Of a DNA stretch of 64,000 bases, positions 7,814-20,367 are shown in pieces. The DNA is from Shewanella indica (GTDB lineage: Bacteria; Pseudomonadota; Gammaproteobacteria; Enterobacterales; Shewanellaceae): assembly GCF_002836975.1 (NCBI RefSeq), contig NZ_NIJK01000036.1, positions 42,652 through 106,651 of the forward strand, read 5' to 3'. Position 1 is the stretch's first letter, and each line of letters starts with the position of its first letter. Both the position numbers and the translations under genes were made by a program. The notes beneath the pieces are model-generated. The model made no database searches. It was not told where the DNA came from and saw only the letters and a list, made by a program, of their open reading frames with translations.

Positions 7814-7981
7814 CGTCAGATCTTGAGTTTATCCATCTGATCGTTTTGACTATGTCGCAACTGCGCCAGCGTCGGGCACAATGCGCGTGCAGACAAAAAA
7901 GTTAACAGCGACAAAATTGCAGCTTGGACAGGCCAAGCCTCAAGCAACTCAAATGAATAAGCCTCTTTTTACTACAGACAT

Positions 7982-8007
7982 AAAAAAAGGGAAGCGCTGG
8001 GCTTCCC
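7982..8007 (-). terminator. Terminator of the polyamine/GABA operon
   Basis: Read on the minus strand, GGGAAGC...GCTTCCC forms a stem followed by seven Ts, 16 bp beyond the gabT stop. Confidence 0.85.
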
Positions 8008-8022
8008 TATCATCCTTCTGGC

Positions 8023-9294
8023 TCAACTACGCAGTTGCCGGAAACACTCGGCAATAATCTCCAGCCCCTGCTGTAGATCCCTGTCACTGACGGTCAAAGG
8101 CACCAAGAGGCGCAGCACATTGCCATAAGTGCCACAGGAAAGCAGGATAAGACCGCGCTCCCGCGCCAAGGTGAGGACTCGTGCACAATACTCGGGCTTG
8201 GGCACACCGTCTTCAACCAGCTCCATGGCCACCATGGCGCCCAGGCCGCGAACATCGGCAATAAAGTCGTACTCCTGCTGCAGCTTGCCAAGCGCTTCTT
8301 TAATGACAGTACCCACCTGGTTAGCCCGCGCCAGCAGCTGTTCCTTCTCGAAGGTTTCTATCACCGCCAGGGCGGCAGCGCAGGCAAGCGGATTGCCGCC
8401 ATAGGTGCCTCCCAAACCGCCGGGGCCTATGGCATCCATCATCTCGGCCCGGCCGGTAATGCCGGAGAGCGGGAAACCACCGGCAATGGACTTGGCAAAA
8501 GTCGTGATATCGGCGGCAACACCCATCTGCTCCATGGCAAAGAAGGTGCCGGTACGGCCGGCGCCCGTCTGCACCTCATCGGCAATCAGCACTATCCCTT
8601 CCTTGTCACACAGCTTGCGCAGCCGCGCCATAAACTCGGGGGATGCGGCATAGAAGCCGCCCTCGCCCTGCACCGGCTCAAGAATAATGGCGGCAATATC
8701 CGCCGGTTCGGCATCATTCTTGAAAATCTGCTCGATGGACTTCATCGCATCGTCGTCACTCACCCCATGCAGCGCGCAGGGATACTGGGCGCGAAACACG
8801 TTGGCCTGCATCAGCCCCATGCCCTTACTGTAGGGCGCCACTTTGCCGGTGAGTGCCAGCGTTGCCATGGTGCGGCCATGATAGCCTGAGGTAAAGGCGA
8901 TGACGCCGCTGCGTTTGGTATAGGCCCTGGCGACCTTAAGAGCATTTTCCACCGCCTCCGAGCCACTGGTAAACAGCGCCGACTTCTTGGCGAAATCCCC
9001 GGGGACCAGGGCGTTGAGCTTCTCGCAGACGGCCACATAACTCTCATAGCCCAGCACCATAAAACAGGTATGGGAGAAATCTTCCAACTGGCGGGCAACC
9101 GCCTGCTTGACTCTGGGATGCAGGTGCCCGGTATTGAGCACGGCTATGCCACCGGCAAAGTCCAGATATTCGCGGCCCTCGACGTCCCATACCCGGGCAT
9201 TTTCCGCCCGTTCCACAAACACAGGGTGTATCTGTCCCACACCCGGTGCCACTGCGGCCTGGCGCCGCACCATCAGAGAGTCATTGCTTATCAT
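8023..9294 (-). CDS. gabT: 4-aminobutyrate aminotransferase
   Basis: A 423-residue class III PLP aminotransferase. It converts GABA and 2-oxoglutarate to succinate semialdehyde and glutamate, the penultimate step of the gamma-glutamyl putrescine route. Motifs are TSGSEAVENALK at 109-120, GYHGRT at 137-142, DEVQTGAGRTG at 239-249 and the PLP lysine K268 in TFAKSIAGGFP. The length is normal for GabT/PuuE. A clear AGAGGA precedes the ATG. It is the last gene of the long minus-strand operon, directly after gabD and before a terminator. It could equally be called puuE; sequence alone does not separate them. Confidence 0.95.
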   Translation of the reverse strand: MISNDSLMVRRQAAVAPGVGQIHPVFVERAENARVWDVEGREYLDFAGGIAVLNTGHLHPRVKQAVARQLEDFSHTCFMVLGYESYVAVCEKLNALVPGDFAKKSALFTSGSEAVENALKVARAYTKRSGVIAFTSGYHGRTMATLALTGKVAPYSKGMGLMQANVFRAQYPCALHGVSDDDAMKSIEQIFKNDAEPADIAAIILEPVQGEGGFYAASPEFMARLRKLCDKEGIVLIADEVQTGAGRTGTFFAMEQMGVAADITTFAKSIAGGFPLSGITGRAEMMDAIGPGGLGGTYGGNPLACAAALAVIETFEKEQLLARANQVGTVIKEALGKLQQEYDFIADVRGLGAMVAMELVEDGVPKPEYCARVLTLARERGLILLSCGTYGNVLRLLVPLTVSDRDLQQGLEIIAECFRQLRS

Positions 9295-9341
9295 CCTGCT
9301 ATCCTCTGTTGTTGTCCCGGCATCGCCGGGACATGGGTTAA

Positions 9342-10784
9342 TCAGACCGAGAGGCAGAGATACTTGATCTCCAGATATTCCTCTATGCCGTATTTAGAGC
9401 CTTCCCGTCCCAGCCCCGAGGCCTTGATGCCACCAAAAGGCGCCACTTCGTTGGAGATAAGCCCGGTATTGATCCCCACCATGCCGTATTCCAGCGCCTC
9501 GGCGACTTTCCAGACTCTGGAGATATCCCTGGCGTAGAAATAGGCCGCCAAGCCAAACTCGGTATCGTTGGCCATGGCGATCACTTCATCGACACTGTCG
9601 AAGCGGAACAGCGGCGCCAGCGGGCCAAAGGTTTCCTCTTTGGCGACCCGCATGCTGCCATTTACCTCGGTCAAAATAGTGGGCTCGAAGAAGTTACCGC
9701 CCAGCGCCCGGCCGCCTGTCTTGACTCTGGCGCCTTTGGAGACGGCATCCTCGAGATGAGCCTGCACCTTTTTCACCGCATTCTTGTCGATAAGCGGCCC
9801 TGTGGTAATGCCGGACTCTGTGCCAACACCCACCTTGAGCTCGGCCACTTTGGCGGCCAGCTTTTCGCTAAAAGCATCATAAACGGACGACTGCACATAG
9901 ATGCGGTTGGCGCAGACGCAGGTCTGGCCGGCATTGCGGTATTTGGAGATCATCGCCCCTTCGACCGCAGCATCCAGATCAGCATCATCAAACACGATAA
10001 AGGGCGCGTTGCCGCCGAGCTCCAGTGACAGTTTCTTCAGGGTGGCGGCGCATTGCTGCATTAGATGAATGCCCACGCCGGTCGAGCCGGTGAAAGACAG
10101 CTTACGCACCACGGCGCTGTCGCAAAGGGTATTGCCTATCGCCTTGGCATCACCGGTAATCACGCTGAAGACGCCGGGAGGAATGCCCGCTTCAATCGCC
10201 AGGTAGGCCAGCGCCAGAGCGGTAAAAGGGGTCTGCGGCGCCGGTTTGACTATCATGGTGCAACCGGCCGCCAGTGCAGGACCCGCCTTACGGGTGATCA
10301 TCGCCGCCGGGAAGTTCCAGGGCGTAATGGCCGCGGTCACGCCCACGGGCTGCTTGATCACCAACAGGCGCTTGTCCTGTTGATGGCCTGGGATCGTATC
10401 GCCGTAAACCCGCTTGCCCTCTTCGGCAAACCACTCGATAAAGGAAGCAGCATAGGTGACCTCACCGCGGGCTTCTGCCAGAGGCTTACCCTGCTCTGTG
10501 GTCATCAGCAGCGCCAGGTCATCGGCGTGTTGGTTGATAAGCTCGAACCAGCGTTTGAGAATGCTGCTGCGCTCTTTGGCGGTCAACGCCCGCCAGGCCG
10601 GAAGAGCCCGCTCGGCGGCATCTATGGCTCTGTGGGTTTCAAATGCGCCCATCTCGGGCACACTGCCGATACGCTCGCCGGTGGCCGGGTTGAAAATATT
10701 GACCTTCTTGCCTGAGTCTGCGTCCAGCCACTGGCCATCGATATAGGCTTGTTCACGCAGCAGCTCACTCTGATTAAGTTTCAT
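9342..10784 (-). CDS. gabD: Succinate-semialdehyde dehydrogenase (NADP-type)
   Basis: A 480-residue aldehyde dehydrogenase. It oxidises succinate semialdehyde to succinate, feeding the TCA cycle. The general-base glutamate is E255 (LELGGNAPF) and the catalytic cysteine C289 (NAGQTCVCANR), the canonical GabD signature. PWNFPAAMITRK near 155-166 forms part of the cofactor site. AAAGGAGT lies just before the ATG. It lies 47 bp upstream of gabT and downstream of puuB, so product and substrate steps are adjacent in the operon. Confidence 0.95.
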   Translation of the reverse strand: MKLNQSELLREQAYIDGQWLDADSGKKVNIFNPATGERIGSVPEMGAFETHRAIDAAERALPAWRALTAKERSSILKRWFELINQHADDLALLMTTEQGKPLAEARGEVTYAASFIEWFAEEGKRVYGDTIPGHQQDKRLLVIKQPVGVTAAITPWNFPAAMITRKAGPALAAGCTMIVKPAPQTPFTALALAYLAIEAGIPPGVFSVITGDAKAIGNTLCDSAVVRKLSFTGSTGVGIHLMQQCAATLKKLSLELGGNAPFIVFDDADLDAAVEGAMISKYRNAGQTCVCANRIYVQSSVYDAFSEKLAAKVAELKVGVGTESGITTGPLIDKNAVKKVQAHLEDAVSKGARVKTGGRALGGNFFEPTILTEVNGSMRVAKEETFGPLAPLFRFDSVDEVIAMANDTEFGLAAYFYARDISRVWKVAEALEYGMVGINTGLISNEVAPFGGIKASGLGREGSKYGIEEYLEIKYLCLSV

Positions 10785-10830
10785 TGCGACTCCTTTAAAT
10801 GGGCGCCAAGCGCCCTTGTACGGATAGGCA

Positions 10831-12117
10831 TCAAATACCCAGTTTGTCCCTCAGGCTGTAATACCAGGCGCCGAGCGCAGAAAAGGGGACTCGCAGGGCA
10901 TGTCCGCCGGGAAATGGATAATGGGGCAGGCTGGCAAAAGCATCGAAACGCTCCGCCTGTCCGGTCAGCACCTCGGCAATCAACTTGCCCGCCAGGTGGG
11001 TATAAGTCACCCCATGACCACTGCAGCCCTGGGAGTAATAGATGTTGCTGCCAATCCTGCCGACCTGAGGCAAACGGGAGAGTGTCAGCAGAAAGTTGCC
11101 TGTCCAGGTATAGTCGATACGGACCCCTTTCAATTGGGGGAAGGTCTTGATCAGCTTGGGCAGGATAATCGCTTTGATATTCTCCGGATCTCGGGCGCCG
11201 TACACTACACCGCCACCATAGATCAGGCGTTTGTCGGCCGACAGGCGGAAATAATCCAGCAGATAGTTACAGTCCTCGACGCAGTAGTCCTGCGGCAACA
11301 GACTGTGGGCCAACTCTTCACCCAAGGGTTCTGTCGTGATTACCTGGGTACCGCAAGGCATGGATTTGGCAGCAAGTTGGGGCAGCAGTTTGCCAAGATA
11401 GGCATTTCCTGCCACCACCACAAACCTGGCCTTAACCTGGCCATTGGCGGTATGTACTATAGGGTACTCCCCTTCGTCGATACGTACTACGGCCGAATCC
11501 TCAAAAATTTTTCCACCGAGAGATTCCACCGCCCTCGCCTCACCCAGCGCCAGGTTCAGCGGATGGATATGGCCACCACTCTTGTCCAGCAAGCCGCCGA
11601 TATAACGGTCTGTATTGACCACCTGGCGAATGCCGGCATCATCCAACAGCTGCAGCTGTTCTGTGTGGCCATATCGCTCCCAGAGGGCTTTTTGCTGCTG
11701 CAGATGCCCCATCTGTTTGCGGTTGATGGCGGCAAATACTCCGCCGTTTTTGAGGTCACAATCTATCTGGTATTTTTCGATGCGTTCGCGGATGATGCGG
11801 CCGCCCTCGAAGGCCATTTCGCCAAAGAGCTTGGCCTGCGCCTTACCGACAGTGCTCTCTATCACATCGAGATCGCGGCTGTAGCTGTTGACTATCTGGC
11901 CACCGTTGCGGCCAGAGGCGCCCCAACCCACTCTGGCCGCTTCCAATACCACCACCTTGAAACCGGCCTCCAACAGGTGCAGCGCCGAGCTGAGTCCGGT
12001 ATAACCGGCCCCTATCACACAGACATCGGTTTCCAGCACCTCGCTTAAGCTGTTGCGTTCACGGGTGTCATTGGCCGAATCGGCATAATAAGAGGAGGTG
12101 TGGGCAGTGGCAGTCAT
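10831..12117 (-). CDS. puuB: Gamma-glutamylputrescine oxidase (FAD), copy 1
   Basis: A 428-residue DAO-type flavoprotein. It oxidises gamma-glutamylputrescine to the aminobutyraldehyde with release of ammonia and H2O2. An FAD-binding Rossmann motif VIGAGYTGLSS is at 35-44, with the ribose-binding glutamate at E59; VGWGASGRNGGQ follows near 64-75; a C-terminal GCSGHGVTYTHLAG closes the FAD site. It is a paralogue of the plus-strand gene at 21126-22433 with the same architecture. Its own upstream gap of about 165 bp has a possible promoter and PuuR-like site, so puuB-gabD-gabT may form a separately initiated unit. Confidence 0.9.
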   Translation of the reverse strand: MTATAHTSSYYADSANDTRERNSLSEVLETDVCVIGAGYTGLSSALHLLEAGFKVVVLEAARVGWGASGRNGGQIVNSYSRDLDVIESTVGKAQAKLFGEMAFEGGRIIRERIEKYQIDCDLKNGGVFAAINRKQMGHLQQQKALWERYGHTEQLQLLDDAGIRQVVNTDRYIGGLLDKSGGHIHPLNLALGEARAVESLGGKIFEDSAVVRIDEGEYPIVHTANGQVKARFVVVAGNAYLGKLLPQLAAKSMPCGTQVITTEPLGEELAHSLLPQDYCVEDCNYLLDYFRLSADKRLIYGGGVVYGARDPENIKAIILPKLIKTFPQLKGVRIDYTWTGNFLLTLSRLPQVGRIGSNIYYSQGCSGHGVTYTHLAGKLIAEVLTGQAERFDAFASLPHYPFPGGHALRVPFSALGAWYYSLRDKLGI

Positions 12118-12201
12118 GGTTAATCCAGCCTTTTATGTTTGTTATTTTTAACACTTGCATCATCCTACACAGTTAAATCGACTAAAACCAGTAGAAAACG
12201 C

Positions 12202-12230
12202 ATTATAAAACACACTTTGTTCAAAATTTA
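12202..12230 (-). promoter_or_regulatory. Putative promoter and PuuR-like site before puuB
   Basis: On the minus strand a TATAAT hexamer (12202-12207) lies 11 bases after TTTTGAACAAAG, which resembles the TGAACA core of PuuR boxes. The -35 is weak. This is suggestive only. Confidence 0.35.
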
Positions 12231-12249
12231 AAACACATAAGAAAAATAG

Positions 12250-12276
12250 CGGCGGTGGCTGTCACAGCCAACCGCC
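12250..12276 (-). terminator. Hairpin terminator after potI
   Basis: GGCGGT-GGCTG and CAGCC-AACCGCC form a stem with one bulge, just past the potI stop. On the minus strand it is followed by GCTATTTTT. It probably attenuates read-through from the transporter genes into puuB. Confidence 0.6.
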
Positions 12277-12282
12277 TAATTG

Positions 12283-13098
12283 TTATTCCTCTGTTTGTCT
12301 GCTGCGGCGTTCGGCGCGGCGCGCCAGATACCAGGACAGGAAAGCGATCAGGGATACCACCAGAATGATCAGTGTCGCCAGGGCGTTGATCTTGGGGGAC
12401 ACCCCGAGCCGCACCGAGGAGAACACCACCATAGGCAGTGTGGTGGCGCCAGGTCCCGAGGCGAAGCTGGCAATCACCAGATCGTCCAGCGACAGGCTGA
12501 ACGACAACAGCCAGCCCGCCATCAGCGCCGGGGCTATCATGGGCACAGTTATCAGGAAGAAGGTCTTCAGCGGTGTCGCCCCCAGATCCATCGCCGCCTC
12601 TTCAATAGAGAGATCCAACTCTCTGAGGCGCGATGACACCACCACGGCCACATAGGCGGCGCAGAAGGTTGAATGGGCAATCCAGACTGTCATCCTGCCC
12701 CGCTCAGCCGGCCAACCGAGCAGATCCGACATATGCACAAACAGCAGCATCAGCGACAGACCCGTGATCACCTCGGGCATAACCAAGGGCGCCGTAATCA
12801 TGTTCGACAGCGTCAGCTTGGCCCAGGAGCGACGAAAACGTGTCATCACAAAGGCCGCCATAGTGCCTATGATCACCGCCATGGTAGAGCTGTAAAAGGC
12901 GATTTGCAGACTGGTCCAGACCGCATCCAGTATCTGCTGATCGGCAAACAGCTCGGCGTACCACTTGGCGGAAAAGCCGCCCCAGACAGTTACCAGTTTG
13001 GAGGCGTTGAAAGAGTAGAAAATCAGAATAAACATGGGGGCATACAGAAACACCAGCCCAATCCATAACATCAGGGTCGAGAAACTCAGCTTCTTCAT
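12283..13098 (-). CDS. potI: Putrescine ABC transporter permease
   Basis: A 271-residue inner-membrane permease with about six hydrophobic segments. The ABC permease EAA-like loop reads EEAAMDLGATPLKTFFLITVPMIAPAL near residues 165-192. The Shewanella/E. coli PotI pattern LMLWIGLVFLYAPMFILIFYSFN opens the protein. It pairs with PotH to form the channel of the PotFGHI importer. Its ATG overlaps the end of potH by four bases. Confidence 0.93.
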   Translation of the reverse strand: MKKLSFSTLMLWIGLVFLYAPMFILIFYSFNASKLVTVWGGFSAKWYAELFADQQILDAVWTSLQIAFYSSTMAVIIGTMAAFVMTRFRRSWAKLTLSNMITAPLVMPEVITGLSLMLLFVHMSDLLGWPAERGRMTVWIAHSTFCAAYVAVVVSSRLRELDLSIEEAAMDLGATPLKTFFLITVPMIAPALMAGWLLSFSLSLDDLVIASFASGPGATTLPMVVFSSVRLGVSPKINALATLIILVVSLIAFLSWYLARRAERRSRQTEE

Positions 13099-13994
13099 AT
13101 CTCTTTCTCCAGACTGCGGCTCTGATAGCGATGGAACAGGGTGATGGGCACAATCAGCAGCACCAGCATCACTATCGCCAGCGATGAAGCCACCGGCCAG
13201 TCACGGTTGTTGAAGAACTCCTGCCACAGCACCTTACCTATCATCAGCGAGTCCGGCCCGCCAAGCAGCTCGGGGATCACAAACTCCCCCACGGCCGGAA
13301 TAAACACCAGCATGGAACCGGCAATGACGCCGCTCGTGGACAGGGGCAGCGTCACTTTCCAGAAGGTATTGAGACTGCGGGAGCCGAGATCGGCCGCGGC
13401 TTCCAACAGGCTGACATCCAGCTTCACCAAGGTGGCGTACAGCGGCAGTATCATAAAGGGCAGATACGCATAGATGATGCCGATATACACCGCCAGATTG
13501 GTATTGAGCATCTGCAGCGGCTCATCAACAATCCCGAGCCCCAGCAGCAGGTTATTGATAAGCCCAGTGTTACTCAAAATCCCCATCCAGGCGTAGACCC
13601 GAATAAGAAATGAGGTCCAGGAGGGTAACATCACCAACAATAGCAGCACTGTCTGCAACCTGGCCGGCGCCCGGGCAATGGCATAGGCCATGGGATACCC
13701 CAGCAGCAGACAGCCTAGGGTGGAAACCAGCGCCATCTTGAGCGAGTTGAGATAGGCCGAGTAGTACATGGAGTCGCTGAGCAGCAACAGATAGTTACTC
13801 AGGTTGATAAATACCTGCAGCACTTCGTCGGCATACTGAAAGCTTGGTTCATAGGGCGGAATGGCAATCGCCGCGGTGGAAAAGCTTATCTTCAGTACTA
13901 TGGCGAACGGCAGCGCGAAAAACAGCAGCAACCACAGATAGGGAAAGCCTATGGTCAGGTGGCGGCCTTTGAATCCTAACTTGAGCTTCTTCAT
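13095..13994 (-). CDS. potH: Putrescine ABC transporter permease
   Basis: A 299-residue permease with about six membrane segments. The EAA loop is LLEAAADLGSRSLNTFWKVTLP, near residues 197-218. The N-terminal LWLLLFFALPFAIVLKISFS matches PotH/PotB proteins. It is encoded between the ATPase and the second permease with four-base overlaps on both sides, so the subunits are translationally coupled. Confidence 0.93.
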   Translation of the reverse strand: MKKLKLGFKGRHLTIGFPYLWLLLFFALPFAIVLKISFSTAAIAIPPYEPSFQYADEVLQVFINLSNYLLLLSDSMYYSAYLNSLKMALVSTLGCLLLGYPMAYAIARAPARLQTVLLLLVMLPSWTSFLIRVYAWMGILSNTGLINNLLLGLGIVDEPLQMLNTNLAVYIGIIYAYLPFMILPLYATLVKLDVSLLEAAADLGSRSLNTFWKVTLPLSTSGVIAGSMLVFIPAVGEFVIPELLGGPDSLMIGKVLWQEFFNNRDWPVASSLAIVMLVLLIVPITLFHRYQSRSLEKEI

Positions 13995-15127
13995 GATCTT
14001 AACACCACGCCACTGGTGTCCTCCCAGCTGATATAGACTTCATCATCCCAGGTGGGGTGATCGGCGCGGCGTTCACGGTTGGTCATGCTGCACTGGACTA
14101 TCTGACCATTGCCAAGGCGAATGTAATACACGGAGAAACCACCGAGATAGGCGATATCGTGAACTATGCCCTTGGCCCAGTTATATTGCTCTTCGGGCTG
14201 CTCGCGGCTTATCAGGGTTTTTTCCGGCCTGACCGCCAACCAGACATGCTTATCCTCGACACTGGTAGACACCCCATAACCCACGTAAAACGCCTGGTTC
14301 AGGCTCTCTGATTGAATGATCACATGGTCCACCTCATCGGCGGTGATCTCCCCCTCAAACAGATTCACTGTGCCGATAAACTCGGCAATCATCCGGCTGT
14401 TGGGGCTTTCATAGATATCCATAGGCGAGCCGGTCTGGGCTATCCAGCCATCGCTCATGATGGCAATCCGCTCGGCCATGGTCATGGCTTCTTCCTGATC
14501 ATGGGTAACCATGACGCAGGTCACCCCTACCCGCTCGAGAATTTCCACCACCTCCAGCTGCATCTGGGTCCGCAGTTTTTTATCCAGCGCTCCCATGGGC
14601 TCGTCAAGCAACAGGAGTTTCGGCCGCTTGGCCAAAGAACGGGCCAACGCCACCCGCTGGCGCTGACCGCCGGAGAGTTGATGCGGCTTGCGGCGGGCAT
14701 ATTTTTCCATATGCACCAGCTTGAGCATCTCCTGCACCCGCTGCTCGATTTCAGCCTTGGGTAACTTGTCCTGCTTGAGACCGAAGGCGATATTCTGCGC
14801 CACCGTCATATGGGGAAACAGGGCGTAGGATTGGAACATCATATTGATGGGGCGTTCATAGGGCGGCAGGTGGGTAATGTCCTGACCATCGAGAAAAATG
14901 CGTCCTTCGGTAGGCTTTTCAAAACCGGCCAACATTCTCAAAAGAGTCGACTTGCCTGAGCCTGAGCCGCCGAGCAAGGCAAAGATCTCGCCCTTATTGA
15001 TGGTCAGCGACACATCATCCACGGCGCGAACATCGTCAAAGAGCTTGCTGACCCGCTCGATTTTGAGCAGCACTTCATCCTGGGGTTTATTATTGGGTTT
15101 GACAGGAATGCCCGAGGTGATTGCCAT
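13991..15127 (-). CDS. potG: Putrescine ABC transporter ATP-binding protein
   Basis: A 378-residue ATPase of the spermidine/putrescine importer family. Walker A GGSGSGKST is at 53-61, Q-loop MMFQSYALFPHMTV at 97-109, signature LSGGQRQR at 151-158, Walker B LLLLDEP at 171-177 and the H-loop VTHDQEEA follows. A C-terminal TOBE-like regulatory domain is present. I chose the ATG at 15127 (MAITSG) because GGAG lies about ten bases upstream and the length matches PotG; a longer frame extends upstream without a good site. Confidence 0.95.
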   Translation of the reverse strand: MAITSGIPVKPNNKPQDEVLLKIERVSKLFDDVRAVDDVSLTINKGEIFALLGGSGSGKSTLLRMLAGFEKPTEGRIFLDGQDITHLPPYERPINMMFQSYALFPHMTVAQNIAFGLKQDKLPKAEIEQRVQEMLKLVHMEKYARRKPHQLSGGQRQRVALARSLAKRPKLLLLDEPMGALDKKLRTQMQLEVVEILERVGVTCVMVTHDQEEAMTMAERIAIMSDGWIAQTGSPMDIYESPNSRMIAEFIGTVNLFEGEITADEVDHVIIQSESLNQAFYVGYGVSTSVEDKHVWLAVRPEKTLISREQPEEQYNWAKGIVHDIAYLGGFSVYYIRLGNGQIVQCSMTNRERRADHPTWDDEVYISWEDTSGVVLRS

Positions 15128-15245
15128 AATACTTCTCCGCAAAATACCAAATGGGCGGCTCAGCGGCCGCCGCTGGTGGAACGAGTAAAGTTTGCCTGTA
15201 CTACGCAATCAGGCAATGAAGGGGCAGCTGGCCCCTGAGTTATTG

Positions 15246-17872
<2,627 letters not shown>

Positions 17873-17882
17873 CTCTCCCTCC

Positions 17883-19232
17883 TTAGACAGTCAGCAGCAG
17901 GAATTCCCGCTCCCAGGAACTCACCACCCGGCGAAAATTCTCAAGCTCGGCGCGCTTGACCGCAACAAAACCTGTGGTGAAGTCTTCCCCCAGATATTTA
18001 CGGCAATATTGGCTCTCTTCCATCATGGCCATCGCCTCTTCCAGCGTCTGCGGCAAAGAGATCCCCGAGCGGTCTTCATTGGCCCGGCCCTGCACCGGCG
18101 TCGAAGGTTTCACATCTTCAACGATTCCCAAATAGCCGCACAACAAGCTGGCGGCAATGGCCAGATAGGCGTTGGCATCGGCCCCCGGGATACGGTTTTC
18201 AATGCGGCGATTTTGCGGTGAAGACTCGGGGATCCTCAGGCCACAGGTGCGATTCTCCTCGCCCCACTCCAGATTGACCGGCGCCGAGGTGCCCGGCAGG
18301 AAGCGGCGGAATGAATTGACGTTGGGCGCCATCAACGGCAGAAATTCCGGCATAAAGCGCTGCAGCCCGCCGATATAACTGAGGAAGTTCTGGCTCATGG
18401 TGCCATCTTCGCGGGTGAAGATATTCTTGCCGGTTTCCTTGTCGATAACGCTCTGATGCAGGTGCATGGCGCTGCCTGGCTCATTGGTCACAGGCTTGGC
18501 CATAAAGGTGGCGCAGACGCCGTGCTTGAGGGCGGCCTCTCTCAGGGTGCGTTTGAACACAAACACCTGATCCGCCAGCGCCAGTGGATTACCGTGGCTG
18601 AAGTTGATCTCCATCTGCGCCGTGCCTTCCTCGTGGATCAGGGTATCGATATCCAGCTCCTGCGCCTCACACCAGTCGTACATATCCTCAAACAGGGGGT
18701 CATACTCATTGGCGGCATCGATGGAGAAGGACTGACGTCCGGATTCGGCGCGGCCGGAACGACCAACCGGGGGCTTGAGTGGCAGATCAGGATCGTCACT
18801 GCGACTGGTGAGATAAAACTCCATCTCAGGGGCAATCACCGGCTCCCAGCCCTTATCTTCATAGAGCTTGAGCACTTTTTTCAATACGTTGCGCGGCGAC
18901 AGCTCCAGCGGATTGCCCATCTTGTCATAGGTATCGTGGATCACCTGAGCCGTGGCTTCCAGGGTCCAGGGCAACATAAAGACCGCGTTTTCATCTGGCA
19001 CGCAGACAAAGTCGATATCGGCGCTGTTGAGCAGACCATAGTAGGCCTCATCATCGACATAATCGCCGGTTACGGTTTGCAGCAGCACACTCTCGGGCAG
19101 CCGCATGCCCTTTTCATCGATAAACTTGTCTACCGGGGCAATTTTGCCGCGGGCGATACCTGTCATATCGCAGATAACACATTCAACTTCAGTTATTTTT
19201 TGTTCTTTTAAGAAGGCTTCAAGCTTATTCAT
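17883..19232 (-). CDS. puuA: Gamma-glutamylputrescine synthetase
   Basis: A 449-residue glutamine synthetase-like ligase. It uses ATP to join glutamate to putrescine, committing it to the Puu pathway. Glutamine synthetase blocks are visible: [15 protein letters not shown], the Mg/ATP segment [17 protein letters not shown] and [16 protein letters not shown] near the C-terminus. I chose the ATG at 19232 ([11 protein letters not shown]) because it gives the family start; the longer frame overlaps puuD. It is separated from the puuD stop by one base. Confidence 0.93.
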   Translation of the reverse strand: MNKLEAFLKEQKITEVECVICDMTGIARGKIAPVDKFIDEKGMRLPESVLLQTVTGDYVDDEAYYGLLNSADIDFVCVPDENAVFMLPWTLEATAQVIHDTYDKMGNPLELSPRNVLKKVLKLYEDKGWEPVIAPEMEFYLTSRSDDPDLPLKPPVGRSGRAESGRQSFSIDAANEYDPLFEDMYDWCEAQELDIDTLIHEEGTAQMEINFSHGNPLALADQVFVFKRTLREAALKHGVCATFMAKPVTNEPGSAMHLHQSVIDKETGKNIFTREDGTMSQNFLSYIGGLQRFMPEFLPLMAPNVNSFRRFLPGTSAPVNLEWGEENRTCGLRIPESSPQNRRIENRIPGADANAYLAIAASLLCGYLGIVEDVKPSTPVQGRANEDRSGISLPQTLEEAMAMMEESQYCRKYLGEDFTTGFVAVKRAELENFRRVVSSWEREFLLLTV

Positions 19233-19233
19233 A

Positions 19234-19998
19234 TTATTTATTCCGCTGTTGCGCCCTAAGACTGCAAGCCTCCCCAAAGGCCTTAAAAATTGCGCTGTAG
19301 AAGGGGTTATTTCTGACCTGCCATTCCGGATGCCACTGCACTCCCAAGGCGAATGCCTTGGCGTCGGTGACAGAGAAGGCTTCAATCAGACCATCTGGAG
19401 CATGCGCTTCAGGCCGCAACCCCTGACCCAGGCGCTCCACGCCCTGAGTATGGACGGAATTAACCATCGCATGGCTACGGCCCCAGGCGTCGAAAAGCAT
19501 CCCTCCAGGTTCTATGCTGACCTCGTGGGACAAGCCATACTGCACTTCCAGTGGCGCGCTCTTGTCTTCTCTGTGTTCAATAAAACCACCCACTTCATAG
19601 AGCTTCTGGTGCAAACTGCCGCCGTAAACCACATTCATTTCCTGAAAGCCACGGCAGATCCCGAGCACCGGCACTCCGGCCTCTATGGCGGCGCGAATTA
19701 AAGGCAAGGTAGTGTCATCCCGCTTGGGATCATGGTGGGTGCCCGGCTCGCTGGCCGGGCCTTGGTAATGATGAGGTTCAACATTGGAGGGGGAGCCGGT
19801 AAACAATATGCCGTCCAGGCGTTCGAGCAGTTGTGCTATCGGGGTATCGGCCCCCAATGCCGGGATCACCAGGGGCCAGGCTCCGGCACCTTCGACCACG
19901 CCCAGGAGGTATTTCTCGCCAACAATATTGAAAGGATGCAGCCCCAACTGCTCATTGCATGCGGTTACACCCACCAACGCCATTGCTGCCTGTGCCAT
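19234..19998 (-). CDS. puuD: Gamma-glutamyl-GABA hydrolase
   Basis: A 254-residue class I glutamine amidotransferase-like hydrolase. It cleaves gamma-glutamyl-GABA into glutamate and GABA. The nucleophile is C115 in GICRGFQEMN; the His-Glu pair is H223/E225 in VQWHPEWQ. GGGGTGAG precedes the ATG. It opens the main catabolic operon and has a palindromic PuuR-type site in its upstream region. Confidence 0.95.
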   Translation of the reverse strand: MAQAAMALVGVTACNEQLGLHPFNIVGEKYLLGVVEGAGAWPLVIPALGADTPIAQLLERLDGILFTGSPSNVEPHHYQGPASEPGTHHDPKRDDTTLPLIRAAIEAGVPVLGICRGFQEMNVVYGGSLHQKLYEVGGFIEHREDKSAPLEVQYGLSHEVSIEPGGMLFDAWGRSHAMVNSVHTQGVERLGQGLRPEAHAPDGLIEAFSVTDAKAFALGVQWHPEWQVRNNPFYSAIFKAFGEACSLRAQQRNK

Positions 19999-20035
19999 AT
20001 CTCACCCCAAAACACTCAAATCCAGGTCTCAGTTT

Positions 20036-20061
20036 TGAACATTCACTAAAGCAAATGTTCA
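20036..20061 (-). promoter_or_regulatory. Palindromic PuuR operator candidate upstream of puuD
   Basis: TGAACATT at 20036-20043 and AATGTTCA at 20054-20061 form an 8-bp inverted repeat with a 10-bp spacer. The outer half continues ATTTTTTCAC, so on the minus strand it reads GAAAAAATGAACATT. This resembles the E. coli PuuR box, whose core is AATGAACA. It sits about 40-60 bp upstream of the puuD start. Confidence 0.65.
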
Positions 20062-20367
20062 TTTTTTCACACACTACACGGATTTTTTCGCACAGGCAAG
20101 AGGTTAATATCCTGTTAAACGCAGCGCCAAGCTGAAATCATTTAAGCCTCTATTTTTAAATGAATATTTAAAAACACCTTGTGTTTGAGATAGGTGTAAA
20201 TAAGCTTGAACAAAGCAAAAAGTTGGCTTTGCATCACACTGGTTCAGCGGGCACCAATTCGGTGCACACGGGGTTATACGGTCGATATTATTTACACTTT
20301 CAGGCAAATATGCTGCCCGAAGTGAATTTACGGGCAGCAAATCGCAATCAGCTGAGGAAATGGAAGA
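20062..20367. other. puuR-puuD intergenic region
   Basis: No gene is supported here. The stretch holds the puuD promoter region at its left end and a stem-loop (TGCTGCCCG at 20311-20319, CGGGCAGCA at 20331-20339) about 30 bp past the puuR stop. The stem-loop lacks a strong T-run and may act as a weak terminator of puuR. Confidence 0.55.

Noticed and set aside
20104..20340. 78-codon minus-strand frame in the puuR-puuD gap
   Set aside because: Spans the puuR stem-loop and operator side, no ribosome site, no recognisable sequence.
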